Positions 11,747 to 24,599 of a DNA stretch of 64,000 nucleotides are shown here, piece by piece. The notes beneath the pieces are model-generated. The model did no database searches and was not told the origin of the DNA. It worked only from the letters and a program-made list of their open reading frames with translations. The stretch spans positions 92,971,725 to 93,035,724 of the forward strand of contig OX457027.1 in the NCBI GenBank assembly GCA_949752745.1, written 5' to 3'. The position numbers and the translations under genes are program-made. Origin of the DNA: Protula sp. h YS-2021. Its lineage: Eukaryota > Annelida > Polychaeta > Sabellida > Serpulidae. Within the stretch, counting starts at the first letter, position 1. Each line of letters starts with the position of its first letter.

Positions 11747-14728
11747 CTAATTTGCAGTTTCAATAAGTGGTATTTCGATTTCATCGCCTGCATCAATGGG
11801 AACGCTACTAAAATCTCTGCATGCATTACAGAGAAGAGAGTCTGCGTGGATGCTTGCAATTACTTTATCCCAAAACTTTCGCTCCTTTTCTCTTTGTTTC
11901 TCTTCAGTATCACAGCGAGGCCACTCGACATACACTTTGCTTGACAGTATTCGCTTGACATGACCAGGTACACATGTGCCAAGGTCACCTACCTTGACGT
12001 AAATCACTCGTCGTTTCATCAATAAGTTCATATGGTTAGCTAATTGCAATTCAAAAAGTGGCCAACGTTTGTTCACAGAGTGACCACTGAGTACTACTAT
12101 AATGACTTTACTTCCGTACATATGTTGGCGTATGACTTCTATCAGGTCACCAGCCGATGGAAAATCTCTCTCATGTACGCAGCAGGAAATACCATGCTGT
12201 TCTTCAACAACCGGAAGCAGATAGTCGCGAATCCATTTACTGTCCTCCGCGCAATATGAGAGAAACACTTGATAGGCAAAGAACGTCTTCTGGCGGAAAT
12301 ATAAACAGCAGCAAAAGTATCTGATTCTGAAGAGAAACGTAATAAGCCGGTGGCGGAATATGTAGCCAGAAAACACTCCAATGACCGTGATGAACAACAC
12401 CAAGCAGACGGCAGTTGTAATGACGACAGCTCTGATGATCTCGTCTGAAAAGTTCATATAAGCATATTCTAATACTCTTAATTGATTATGCAAAAATTAA
12501 CCGTTTCATTTTACAGTACATTTTTGCAGATTTCTCTAAGGGTGTACCGTTACCTCATTCTTTTGCATTTAATTGTCTTCTTTAGGAGTGTATCGTAACC
12601 TCATTCTTTTGCATTTAATTTTCGTTTTGTGTTGACGATTGAGTTACACAGTTTAAAAATTAGGTTGAACAGATTTCTAATTACTTTATGGCAGACTTCA
12701 TTTCAAAGAGGAAAATTAGCAAAATATAGAAAAAACACTGTTGAAGTACTCACCTTGAATTCGGCAATCATCCCATAACTGTGGAATAGAAATGGACTTG
12801 AGATACTTCATGCCTTGGCTGGTGTGGCATGTATAAGAGTCATAGTTTAATAGCTCTATGCCATTTGAATGGGTCCCTTGAAGCCACACCATAATATTTA
12901 TATTTTCCAAATTGCAATTACATTCCAGAGAATTATGCGATAAGTCAACGATTGTTTTTTCGTGAGCATGGATTGCATTTAATGCAACTGTAAATCCAGT
13001 ATATGACACAAATAGGTTGTTATTTGCCAGATTAATAACCCGTAGAATTTTACAGTGCCTGAATGTTTCTCCAGGAATGAATGATATTTCATTTTTAGAA
13101 AGGTCAATCTCTTCGAGTAAAGGATTCTGCTTGCAAAAGCTGATTGTCTCTATCTGTCTAAATTTTATTATGTTTCCAGCAAGATTAAGGCGTCGTAAGT
13201 TTGGAAATGATTTAAACACCTTAAGGTCAAACATTAAGTTATCACTTTGTTGAATATGATTCAAGTTCATGTCCTCTATTTGATTCAGCCCTTCAAAATG
13301 CACCTCACTGCCATTAAACCATCGCAGGAAAAACGGAAAATGTGACCATTGTAGTATTTTAAGAGAATTCTTGTAGAAACATACAGGTTTTTCAACTACA
13401 GTTTTGTCAAAATCCACACTGTATCTATCTGCATACTTATCTTCCACATAAATACCATCAATATAGACTTCTTGTAGATTCGGTGACACTGGGATTTGAA
13501 AGCCGAAGGCGCAGTCTAGATTTAAGAGATCAGTTATTGGTGGGACTGAATCGCAATCACTTGGAATAGCTGTAAACAAGCACCTCAGAACGTCACAGAA
13601 TAGCTTTTGTTCTAATATTATTGCACCGAGATTTGTGTTTAATTTCATGATGCAGTTGGTTAAGCTATGGGTATGAAACATTTTATCCGATGAAATGTCC
13701 AGTTTTCTATCAGATTCACTCTTGTGCATTTGTGACTGAGTTTTTAAGTCAGTTTCATTTCCACGTTTTGCATGTGATTCGTTTGTGGAGACATAAGTAA
13801 TTCTTTTCATTGGCGAATTATCCTCTGTGTATTCCTCTCCATTTTCAAACATTAGTTTATTATTAATGATAAGTAATTCTAGTGCTGGGTGAAAAATAAA
13901 CGTACTAACCAGTAAGTTTCTAACTTCAGGAGCATTTCCTCGTCTGATGGTTAACATGTTTTCCGACAGGTCTAAAACCCTTAACTTGTGCAACTGAAGT
14001 CCCGAATTTAATCCCACAATTCCGTTATTTCGCAAATCTAAGAAAGTCAAATTACTATTTTGCAATGGTTTAAATATATCTGTGATATTCAAATATAAAT
14101 CTTCATAAACGTGAAAAGACGTGAAGAGCCTATTGAAAGCTAACGCTGTGATGGGTTTGCCTTCAAGTATAGGAATTAACTGCTTAAGAGTTATTCCTCT
14201 CATGTAGCTGATCTCAGACTTTACATCTAATACCTCTAATTTCCTTAGTTTATTCACAAAATGCAGAAACTGAGTGGATTGTCTTATTCGCAAATGTACA
14301 TGCAATTTCTCCAAACTCATGTGTTGATTCATTTTAAAATTTTCAAACACAAATCTGTAACTTTTCTCAATGTTTCCCAGAATCCACAACTCGTTTAATT
14401 CACAAAATGTTTGAATTCCACTTATATTAAAAGTCTCATATTCCTTCTGTCTTTCAACTTTATTAAAATAAAGTACCATAGCTTTATGACCTATTTGACC
14501 AATATCACTTATAGTATTTGATATCGTTTGAGCAGTTCCATTAATCCATAGAGCGTCATGAGGCAGTGTGAACATTTTCTTGAACATATCTATCTTTTTA
14601 TTTTTGCTTTTTAGAAGTATACCATTCCCATAGAAAGACTTCAAAGTGTACTCATCAAACAGAGCAGAGTGTATAGCTAGTGTACATTGAAAAAAAATAA
14701 GAAATCCGCACACTTGTTTTATTGCCAT
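11747..14728 (-). CDS. Toll-like receptor, unit B (LRR ectodomain, TM, TIR)
   Basis: Two exons: 14728-12754 (signal peptide and LRRs) and 12444-11747 (transmembrane and TIR). The donor is AAG|GTGAGT, the acceptor TTTTCAG, phase 1. Sum 2673 nt, 890 residues. Residues 1-20 are a signal peptide. Leucine-rich repeats run to about 600, with a cysteine-rich segment at about 375-420. A C-terminal cap (CNCN...C...C) ends near 655, the membrane helix is about 662-688 and TIR about 715-850. TIR box 1 is YQVFLSY, box 2 CVHERDFPSAGDL (BB-loop proline kept) and box 3 FWDKV. By family knowledge this is a membrane receptor that recruits TIR adaptors to activate NF-kB signalling. The ligand is unknown. Paralogue of the unit C gene. 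Confidence 0.93.
12445..12753 (-). other. Intron of the unit B TLR with internal direct repeat
   Basis: A 309-bp intron containing two copies of ACCTCATTCTTTTGCATTTA (about 12551 and 12599), 48 bp apart. The unit C intron (262 bp) lacks the duplication. Confidence 0.7.
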
Positions 14729-15640
14729 AGCTGGGCTATGTCAAAGGTAGGGTTTATAAATAAAAAAGACGTTAAATATTATATTTTCTTACAGGTTTAT
14801 GCTATATTTGTGTATTTAATACATATACATATAGGTCTTCAATCCTGACTTCTTGCTCGAACTTTTAGTTTTTATTTAAAGCGTTTTGTCTCTGCAACTG
14901 GGTAAAGTGATGATTAGTATATGGGTCGACAGCAACGCTGGCCTTATTTGTAATCCTTTCTGATCGAATCACTTAAAAATATTGTATCCCTTGGAAGATC
15001 CAGGTGGGAGTCTTTTCTTTTCAACATTAGTTTCGCAAATTAACAGCGGCTAACTCATGTTTCATTTATAGTTGCACGTAATATTTCCACCAATTACAAT
15101 GATTCGATTGTTCAATTAAAATATATTTTTCAAAAATTCGTTTTAATTGTGCGGAATAGGCATTGATCAGATGGTTTGTTTAATAGGTTTGACAGTTATA
15201 GTCAGAAGTCTGTATCAAGAACTTAGATTTCATTTCCTTAAAACCAAGCTCTGATTACACATTAAACTCAAGATAAGAAAAGTATTATCTTTAAGAGTAT
15301 TCATTTGTTATCGTTGAAGATATGTTTTTTTAAATATGCTTAATTTCTAAAATAATCTTTTTAATATTTCAGCATAAGTGTTGTCTATAATTTATGATTG
15401 CTTATAAAACAAGCCTAAAAACCCATTTTGGACTGTTCTGGCTGATAATACTGAGTGTGTGTTTTCCGTTTATCATAGATAACACATAGCACTTTGGCCA
15501 TATTATGTCTTTTTTACATCATTGCTATTCAAGATTTACCAGGTATAATTAAGACTCAGATTGTCACATTATAGTTCCTTGTAGTCTTTGTTATCAAACG
15601 CCTTTAATCTAAATATCCTTTCTGTGTAAGAAGTATAGAA
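14729..15640. other. Upstream spacer of TLR, unit B
   Basis: AT-rich, no gene. It should hold the TLR promoter. I see no TATA box or binding site that I can defend. Blocks are shared with 5640-6540 and 28840-29600. Confidence 0.5.
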
Positions 15641-16860
15641 TGCTACGCAAATATTATGACTTACACAATCTAGTTCCGGTAGTGTTGAATAATAATTCAT
15701 AATTGTTCTCATGCCCTTTACATTACTGACAGAAATACTACGGTAGATATATTATGTACTCCTCCATGATATATTCCGTCCAAATTTGCAAGAAGACTTG
15801 TGCTATACCAAAATACACTCTTAAACTGCATTGAGCATACAAGGCTTATAGTAAATGTCACATATGCAGAATTCGGCATTGTTTACAGATGCAAGGCAAA
15901 GGCGTCGCCTGCACAACAGCTCTCTGTATCATCAGCATATAGTTAGGACTAGACTCATTGCAAGTCACACTCATAACTATCGGTAATAAATAGTTATATA
16001 TTGCAAAATATATAACTACTTATTGCAAAATATCGAGTTTAATTAATAAAGTTACATTACAATTAAATAATTGTTGCTGCTGTGAAAAGCAGAAATATGG
16101 TCCATCCCTCTGAATAAGGTAGAATAATTGTAAGAATTGTAGTTTGCTTTTCATATTTGACCTTTCAAATAGAATAAATGGCTATATAAACTGCTAAAAC
16201 TATTTACATATTATTATGATACTGTTCGAACCTACTTCTATGTATTGAAATTTTTTAGTTTTGTAATTGCTCCATATTCTTTGCCTAATTCAGTTCGGTC
16301 GACACTGCAACTCAGAAATGTTTCTTCTAGACTAATTTTAAGTAAAAGCTACAGTTTATGCTACCAATCAGATGGTTAAAAATAAATGGCTATTCTTACT
16401 AGTCCTAACGGACAATGATCTTTTATGCAGAAAAAGATGCAAAAATTGTTCTATGCAGTAAGCATGAAAGTGTCTGAAATTGAAATATAAGTTGCCTCAA
16501 CACAATGCGACAATAAACAAAATGCATGCATCGACATTGATAGACTCAAAATTTTAAGTAATAAATTACTATTATAATTTATATATTTTGTAGGTTATGA
16601 ATAAACTATTCCGGCTGTGGTGTATAAGAAGATCATTTAGTTACAAATAATTCGTGTTCTATCAGGGAGTACTGATTGTCTTCACAGAAGAAAAAGGGGC
16701 CGTCTGCTGTGCAGGTGTACTAAGCAGTGTATCAGCTGGGTTGAAGTCATAACGCGCTCGTGTCAGACTACTGAGTTCCGTTATAACTTCTCTATAATTA
16801 ATGGGATTAAATGAAAAATATAATCTCAGTTGAGTGACTGCAGAGGGCTTAATTTATAGT
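15640..16860 (-). pseudogene. Decayed FREP copy, end of unit B
   Basis: Order and strand as in the intact FREP. About 15755-15960 matches the main fibrinogen exon, about 16070-16120 the WTVFQRR exon, and about 16610-16840 the PAN-like exon. Same layout as 6540-7440, so it was present before the modules duplicated. All frames are broken. Confidence 0.65.
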
Positions 16861-16879
16861 GTCGTATAGCATAGTATAG

Positions 16880-16890
16880 TATATATATAT

Positions 16891-16972
<82 letters not shown>
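16880..16972. repeat. (AT)n dinucleotide array
   Basis: About 90 bp of nearly pure AT, next to the PAN remnant at the B/C junction. Confidence 0.95.
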
Positions 16973-16976
<4 letters not shown>

Positions 16977-17439
16977 TAATTGATTCTTTATTTATATAGC
17001 GCATATATTAATTGGTTGAATCCTGATTACCGCGTTGCTTAAATTTCATAAATTATTTAAAGTTTTTTATAATTTTTTTAAGCCAACACTGAAATTAGAT
17101 CTCATGTACCAACTGGTTACCATAAGTATCCATGTCTCTTTAAAACGAAGCTTGATTTTGAAATAACACCCCCCCCCCCTTTAGCCAAACTTGGAGTGCA
17201 GTTCAGTAAAACCGTTTTTGTGGGAAAGGCATATTACTGAAATTAATCCCCTTTCTCCATATGTTTGTATACGGATAGTAACACTTAAAATACGAAGCGC
17301 CACCTCCCCCCCCCGCACCCCCTGTCAATAAGACACATACAACTAAACATTGAGCAAAACAGAGGCGTAAATTTAATGATTTTGTAGAATAACTGTTCTT
17401 CTCCAAGATATTAAATGCGTATAAAATCACTGACAACAA

Positions 17440-18290
<851 letters not shown>

Positions 18291-18295
18291 GTTAG

Positions 18296-18482
18296 AGTCA
18301 AGTAATACTGCTAAAACAATTCAATAGAGTAAACCACACGACAGCAAACCACGAGCTTGATTTGCCAATACGGCCGCACTAAAAGAAAACATGCCTAGAA
18401 ATGGATGGGTGGAGTTACTAACACTGCTAAAGTAAGTCACGTGGTAGCAAACTGCGCGTTTGATTTGCTAATTGGTTCTACA
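18296..18482. repeat. Two imperfect direct repeats at left edge of the insertion
   Basis: About 18300-18370 and 18410-18480 share ACTGCTAAA...CAGCAAAC/TAGCAAACT...TTGATTTGC. They may be the edge of the foreign DNA. No clear terminal structure. Confidence 0.45.
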
Positions 18483-18529
18483 AAACAACGTTGTGATAAA
18501 ATAGCAATACGCTAAGTGCGAACCTCGCC

Positions 18530-18708
18530 ATGAATAACCGGGCCGTAGTCCCGGACACTACCTGTAAACAGTTACAAGCAAACCTCCCCATGACTAACCG
18601 GGCCGTAGTCCCGGGCACTACCTGTAAACAGTTACAAGCAAACCTCCCCATGACTAACCGGGCCGTAGTCCCGGACACTACCTGTAAACAGTTACAAGCA
18701 AACCTACC
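18530..18708. repeat. 60-bp minisatellite, 3 copies
   Basis: Three 60-bp units beginning CCATGAATAACCGGGCC or CCATGACTAACCGGGCC at 18528, 18588 and 18648 differ at only a few positions. It is GC-richer than its surroundings and open on both strands because 60 is a multiple of three. Spacing and identity indicate recent amplification. Confidence 0.92.
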
Positions 18709-19154
18709 CATTTTTTCTCAAAAATATGTACATAAAGCTAACCCCACCACTCTAACTAACTAAATCCAAACCCCTAACAAATCCCTGAACTAATCACTCA
18801 GCAGTAATGACCCGATTTACATAAAATCACAGTTTTTAAAAAATCTATCCCACTAAACTATTTTAGTACTTCCAAAACAATCTATATTCTCCTAACATAT
18901 CTGCTGTAAAATAAAACTGTACTACTCCAGGAACTCCTGGTTAACTAACACCAATTACAGGAACACCTGGCTCACGAGAAAACCACTCGAAAAGCAATCC
19001 CACAAGGAGACCCAGGAAAACCCGCCATTGGTGAAATTTTCCCCAAAACACGTTGATCACGGAACCCCCCGGAGCACCTGCCAAAACCAAGAACCCCCAG
19101 GAATGCCAGTGACACTGAAAACTCCAGGAATACCTGGTTAGTAAAAAACCCTTG

Positions 19155-21115
19155 TCAAACATTTCCAGAAAAAATCTTTTTAAGTCCAAAAACTTGTCTA
19201 TTTTTTCTATATCGGACATCCCGACAAGAAAAGATGCCGTCTAAGGCTGGATCTAAGAAATCCAAAGAAGCCGGGGACTCAGCAGGGGCCTCCTGTAACC
19301 TCACGGCTAGGATCTGGTGCCCCTCCTCGGCATTGAAGAACTGCTCCTCTATCACATTCGAAGGGCTTCCACAGTCGAGGATTGCCTTGGTTGTGGAGGA
19401 CACCGGTTTTAAGGTTGGGGTCTGTTCTCCCTCCTCGATAGGGGCATCGAGGAAACTGCCAGCAGCTGCTTTCTCATTGAATAGCCGATCCATGTCCGCC
19501 ATGGTGATCATCGTCTGAAATCCAACCATTATGATGCAAATGGCGCTTCTTTTTATCTTTCTTTTTCCCCTTTTTGTCCTTCTTTTTAAGATTATTTGCT
19601 ACCAACGGCCCAACTATACGCAATGGGTTAACTTTCTTGCCCTCATCCGAGGTTCCCCCCCCCCCCCCATTTCATAACCGGGCGGAATAGCGGGGTACGA
19701 GTTTCATTGCTCGAATTCACATTTAGAGCTCAAACAGCAGCTTCAAGTGCCGCTAAAGGTGAAGAATTTTCCGGCTCTTTTGCGGATTTTGGCTCGGCCG
19801 TTTCCGATGTCTTCCAAGTCAGTAGGGAGGATATCGACACTATTTGCGGTTTCGTTCTCCTTGATATTTACCAAGGCTAATGACCTCGTTGGGCTCAAAT
19901 TTCTTTCTACTGGAGCCACAAATGGTTCACCCACATTTTTGCAGATAAAATTTTCTGGTAGTTTAGTCACTTGCCTATAAACAATTGCCTTAATCGCCGG
20001 TGTGGGCCAGTCAAAAATTTCCTCCTAGTCATAGGACCCCCCTGGAGTTGGTCTGTGATTCTTACACCAACATCCTAATTGATGGCTATATAAAATGAAA
20101 CTGGCATACCCACAGACCTTGCAAAAGGGAATAAGAGTGTAATTACAAAGTTTGACGAAAGAAGATGGAACGAAATCGAATGTGCTTCCACCGAGCCATA
20201 TTGCCTTCTTTGGTAGAAGGAAAAGAGCGGTCACAAAACTCACAAGTGTTTTTGCTAACTTTCTGAGGTTTAGGTTTCCCCATCTCCTTTGCTTTTTCAG
20301 AGAAATTAGACCTTTTCATAGGTCTATTGTTCTCAGAATTCTGAGTCGAAGCAGTCTGTTGCAATACCATGGAAATTGTATTCCAGTTGTGATTGTTCGT
20401 GGACCTTTCATTCTCAGAATTTTGAATGAGGGTCGTTTTAGAAGGCGCCCTAGAGGTGGCATTTGTCTTTGTGGCGAAACCATCAACCTGGGGTTGTTTT
20501 TCTACCGAAATAGTCTGGGTGTTTTGGGCAACTTTCTGATTCTTTTCAAGTAATCGAGAAGCTATTCTATTTTTAGAAACAGGTTGAGATTTGCTATCAA
20601 TTGCTCGGTTTTTTGTGACTGATTCTGCAACAACTTGAGCAAAACTAATATCACTACCCCTCTTGGAAATAATCGGTCGAAAATCGTTCCCAGGCTTTTC
20701 ACTGGGTATCTTTATCGAGCTACTCACCTGCGTGCTACTGTCTCGCAGCCCCAATCCCTCTATTGTAGCTGGTATTGGTATTTGGGAGTACCCAGTCGCT
20801 CCCAGCTCCTCTTCCCCTCCTGCAGGGATGATAGATATCCTGGGTGTATCGACAAGGGCCCGCACTTTCCTTAACTGGCTAGGACGTGGCCTGTACTGCG
20901 ATTTTATGGAAATATGTTTCGCCAGGATCTGATCCCTGGTCATCCCCCGTAAATCCAGCAATCCTCGGGAATCCGAGGTCTGGACTTTGTAGGGCGGTAA
21001 TCGTTTCGTCTCACACCAATAGGTTTAGTCCTCGGCATGTATCCGAATATTGTGCTGATTCATCTCGCTCGTCTTCATCATAAGACCGAAACGAACAGTG
21101 ACGGCATTTGAAACT
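19155..21115 (-). pseudogene. Unclassified transposon-derived coding remnants
   Basis: Three open stretches follow each other on the minus strand. 20961-20143 (272 residues, basic, Gln/Ser/Asn-rich) ends in a zinc-finger-like TCEFCDRSFPS segment, and 20243-20025 adds FCKVCGYASF and further Cys/His in another frame. 19970-19743 is unrecognised. 19529-19155 contains AILDCGSPSNVIEEQFF, which faintly resembles a retropepsin active site (D-C-G in place of D-T-G). Upstream, about 21110-21060 reads FKCRHCSFRSYDEDE. GC content is higher than in the neighbours. Broken frames and CxxC clusters suggest a dead mobile-element polyprotein, but I cannot name the family. Confidence 0.45.
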
Positions 21116-21289
21116 GACACTGATATCTGTCATTGCTCGTCACCTGAATTCCACCAGATCTTTTCAAATGTTCACGTCACCAATTTTACATCAATTCTTA
21201 AATTTCCAACAGACAGGCTTAGGCATTCGGTCGCGTTCGTTGTGTGACGTCGCTGACATGTGGACTCGTCCTATAAATCGGGGGGGGGG

Positions 21290-21890
21290 TGTAAGTCCGC
21301 CACACCCAAACAATATCAACAAACCTACTCAATTTAATGGAAATAAATGTTTAATAACACTTTCATATTCCTACACGATAGCAAAAGTATATATATTTAC
21401 AATTTTTTCTAAAATTTAATGCGAAATTGAAATTTCTAAGCATCATATTTCTAAACGTTACACTCCTTGTTATTTGTTATAAATAGATCTTTCCAAGTCA
21501 CATGACATACTTTTATTAGTCTCCGAAACTTTTGTATTTTTAAATTTATGCATCATTTCATCCCGCTAATAAGTAATAATATACCATCAATACTAAAATC
21601 TCTCTTTCTATAACGATTCGGGCAATTATTATTTCTTTTATCTCGGAAATACTTTTTAACAGATAATTGCATTTTTCATACAAAATTCATGTAAAGCGTT
21701 AGCTTTACTCCCAAAAAGGCACAATATATAGTTACTACTGAAATATATTTTTACATGACAATGAACTTATCTTATTTAATCCCGGGAATTGAATTTATTT
21801 TATGATAAAACTTTGTTTCTAGTAAAATCTCTAGGAAAGCATTAAACGTAATGCTTTATTTTAATAATTCAGAATTCATTATCCGTGTTC
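21290..21890. other. AT-rich stretch between two element remnants
   Basis: No open frame or gene. A G10 run lies at 21279-21288. It may hold the lost 3' end of the Ty3/gypsy element; I searched by eye for a second LTR and did not find one. Confidence 0.4.
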
Positions 21891-21919
21891 CATACCGGTC
21901 TGGTGCCTGCCTTTGAGGC

Positions 21920-22575
21920 TCAGATTTTCGACTTGGCCTCTACTTCTACTTCCAAGATTCCTTTCTTTTCATCTAATTCCTGCTCCTTTGCGGCGAATTT
22001 AGTGATGAAACCTTCTAACCAAGAAACTTGGCTATCTTCCCGAAAGAAACAGGGTTAAAGGTGATTGTGGTGCACTACTAAAGAAGTAGTTTTAGCCAAT
22101 TTCTGTATACGGTACACCACATCTGAGATTATTTGAATTACAAAATAAGGACCAGTCCAAAAACTCAGTAACTTTGGGCATTGCCCCTTCTTAAATACTG
22201 GACGCGAGTACAAAACAGCATCTTTTAAGTGATACCGATGAGGTTTAAGTCTATTCAGGTAGTTGTGTTCCTGACACTTAATGGCTTTTTGCAAATTAAT
22301 CATAGCAGCATTATGTGATTTCTTCAGCATTTCCTGAATATATTCTACGTAGTCAGGAAGACTAAAGGTGTTGTTATCCGGTGTTTTCGGAGCAAATGCT
22401 TCTAACGGCAAGGTATTTTCCCTCCCAAAAATTAAAAAAAGTTGGGTGGAAAGCCAGTAGCACTTGACTTACAACTACGAAAAGCCATAGTAAGAAAAGG
22501 CAACCAATTATCTTGGAGTCCATTTATAAAATGTTTTCTAACCAAGGTATCTTGTTGGCGATAATCAGGAACCTG
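21920..22575 (-). pseudogene. Ty3/gypsy integrase C-terminal remnant
   Basis: The 118-residue frame 22411-22055 (LPDYVEYIQEMLKKSHNAA to VVHHNHL) has the order and residues of a Ty3/gypsy integrase tail, with GPYFVI as the GPY/F module. The preceding KHFINGLQDNWLPFLTMAF is in another frame, and a continuing C-terminal tail is readable past a stop to about 21925. Confidence 0.75.
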
Positions 22576-22627
22576 TAAATATGCCAGAGAATCTAATCTC
22601 CTGACTTCGTTGAGATAAGTGCGGAGA

Positions 22628-24100
22628 TCACCAGGTTTCCATAACTGACTGTCCAGTAAAGACTATAAAATGATGACTTTGTTCTCCAACGCCAAATCGT
22701 TGTTCCATAGCTCTCATTAAGTAATCAAAAGGAGCATTACTCAATTGATTTTCCATAGAAATCACGAAAGTTCTAGCCTCATCAAATAAATCTGCCAAAA
22801 GGTAGTACTTTTTCTCTTGTTCTCCCAAGTGGTTTAGAGTCGCTGCTTCGTTGAAAAGTCTTTTAAAGTAGGACCATTCGGTACATTTCCCGTTAGATGT
22901 CGGTGGAATTGATATTGAAGTTTTTCCTAGCATGGTCTTGACATCCAAGAAAATATTCTTGGTCATGGCTTCAATCCATGTCATTCAATCCATGAATTCT
23001 ATCATCAACACAGTCTCTATCCCTTACTTCACGTCCAATATTTCTAGGTCTCGTATTTTGACTCCTAGAATAAATATTCTCTCGAACCAGATTATAATCT
23101 GGATTGTTCTCAGAAGATGTGTGGGGTGTGTCAGTATTTTCCTGGAATGGTATACAAACACTCTTTCTATTTCCGTGCTGACTGCGGTTATTTTCAAGGC
23201 GAGTTTGTACTCCATGGTTTAAACCATGTAAATAATCTGGATATAATGGATTATTTTGCAAATAAATCCTCTTCAAGTCTTTCTCTTGCCTTGGTATGGC
23301 CCCTCTCACTCGTGAAGAAGCACCAAAACCGTAGAAATTATAACCAAGTGCTTCGGGTCTTTCCCGATAATGCTTCGGCTTATCCGATCGTCTACACCCT
23401 TTGTTTGAAGGTTCTTAAAAATTTGAAGATTCGTAAGAATTATAACCAAGTACTTCGGGTCTTTCCCGATAATGTAGCGGCTTATCCGATCGTCTACACC
23501 CTTCATTTGAAAGTTCTTGAAAATTTTCATTTGTTCTCAATAATTGCCTAGTGTTTTCGTCATAATTTCTAGGTTCTAGGTCACTGAATACGGCGTTTGT
23601 GTTCACAGCTGCTTCTTGTGAATTAATATTACAACGAGTATAACTTTCTCCCGGTATTTTCCTGAAATTGTGAAAGTTTCGTTGACTAATTGTGTGGTCG
23701 TCTGTGATTGGTCGACCTACATTCGATTCAAAACAAACTGTAGCAAAAGGAAGAGTCTGATTCGTGTAAAACCTGTGATTTATCAGGAATGCCTGATGGT
23801 TGTGCGTTATCCACACTATCATGCCTTCTCAGTATCATGTCGCGTGGATAAGGCATATTTTCGGCCAATAATTCTTTCGAGGCGGGTTTCTCGCTTCCAT
23901 TATAGGTAAGTTCCGATCGTTTTCTTCGTCAAATCTTCGCAAAACAGGGGTGATGTTAAATCCCCTGAGTCATTCTCAGTATTATTAACCTGAGCCCCTG
24001 AGCCTTCCTCAGCCATTCCTCTTTTGGCTCCTGAGTCGCTGTCAGAAATTTTCTGGGACGATCCAGCCTGCCTCTCATTCTCAGACGCCAAAACGGTCAA
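22628..24100 (-). pseudogene. Ty3/gypsy gag remnants
   Basis: The successive frames 24100-23900, 23822-23415, 23309-22971 and 22984-22628 are polar, Asn/Arg/Gln-rich, then capsid-like. The segment at about 23330-23533 is a 102-bp (34-codon) direct repeat within gag. Frameshifts separate the pieces. Confidence 0.65.
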
Positions 24101-24309
24101 ATTTAAACCATGTTTTTCACGTGGATTCCTTCCTACAAAACCGTCGCCTCGTAATTCTATAGTTTGACCTTTTCTCCCCCTTCACTTTTATTTTTAAAGA
24201 CGAATGAAAGTATCCCCGAAACAAATTTTTACTCGTTTTTTTTTCAAGTAGAATTACTAACATCAAAATCCCGTAAAGAACCAAAATTAAAACTTTCCGT
24301 TGCCACCAA

Positions 24310-24542
24310 TGTGACAGAAATGATTATTTATCTTAAGTAGTTGAGACACGGACGGACAATCACGGAAAAAACGCAAATATCTACTAAAATGGCAGATATT
24401 TATTAAAACGCGTCTTATCCGTCTCAGAACCGTATCTCTTTTTTTATTCTTCGATCCACGGCTCACGAGATGCCGTGACGTCACCAACGTGGTTGCGATG
24501 GCGTAACCGGACAAACCTCACAATGACCTGTGACCGGTCACA
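24310..24542 (-). repeat. LTR of the Ty3/gypsy element, 233 bp
   Basis: Ends are TGTGAC (24310) and GTCACA (24542), the usual TG...CA inverted ends. On the element's own strand the LTR is followed directly by TTGGTGGCAACGGAAAG (24309-24293), in primer-binding-site position. Only one copy was found, so the boundaries rest on the terminal repeat and this site. Confidence 0.75.
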
Positions 24543-24599
24543 ACAATCGCATCAATTTATTCAACTCAGAGAAGGTTAGTGACTATCAAAAAGTGATTT

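Larger units (their letters stand above)
21905..24542 (-). mobile_element. Internally deleted Ty3/gypsy LTR retrotransposon (gag and integrase tail only)
   Basis: Read on the minus strand: 5' LTR (24542-24310), primer-binding-like site, then broken gag frames from about 24100. The capsid-like segment 22984-22628 has WSYFKRLFNEAATLNHL and later MRAMEQRFG. It is followed almost at once by an integrase C-terminus at about 22570-21920 (FLTMAFRSCKSSATGFPPN, then FWTGPYFVI, a GPY/F module, then VVHHNH). Protease, reverse transcriptase, RNase H and the integrase core are missing. Stops occur after PPNFF and where HNHL should continue to KP. The 3' LTR was not found. A defective element that can only be mobilised in trans, if at all. 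Confidence 0.8.

Noticed and set aside
18478..18763. 77-residue frames on both strands, and a CRISPR-like look
   Set aside because: A 60-bp direct tandem repeat with no unique spacers in animal DNA; frames stay open only because of the period.
20152..20932. Plus-strand frames of 79-133 residues
   Set aside because: Antisense shadows of the minus-strand transposon-derived frame 20143-20961.
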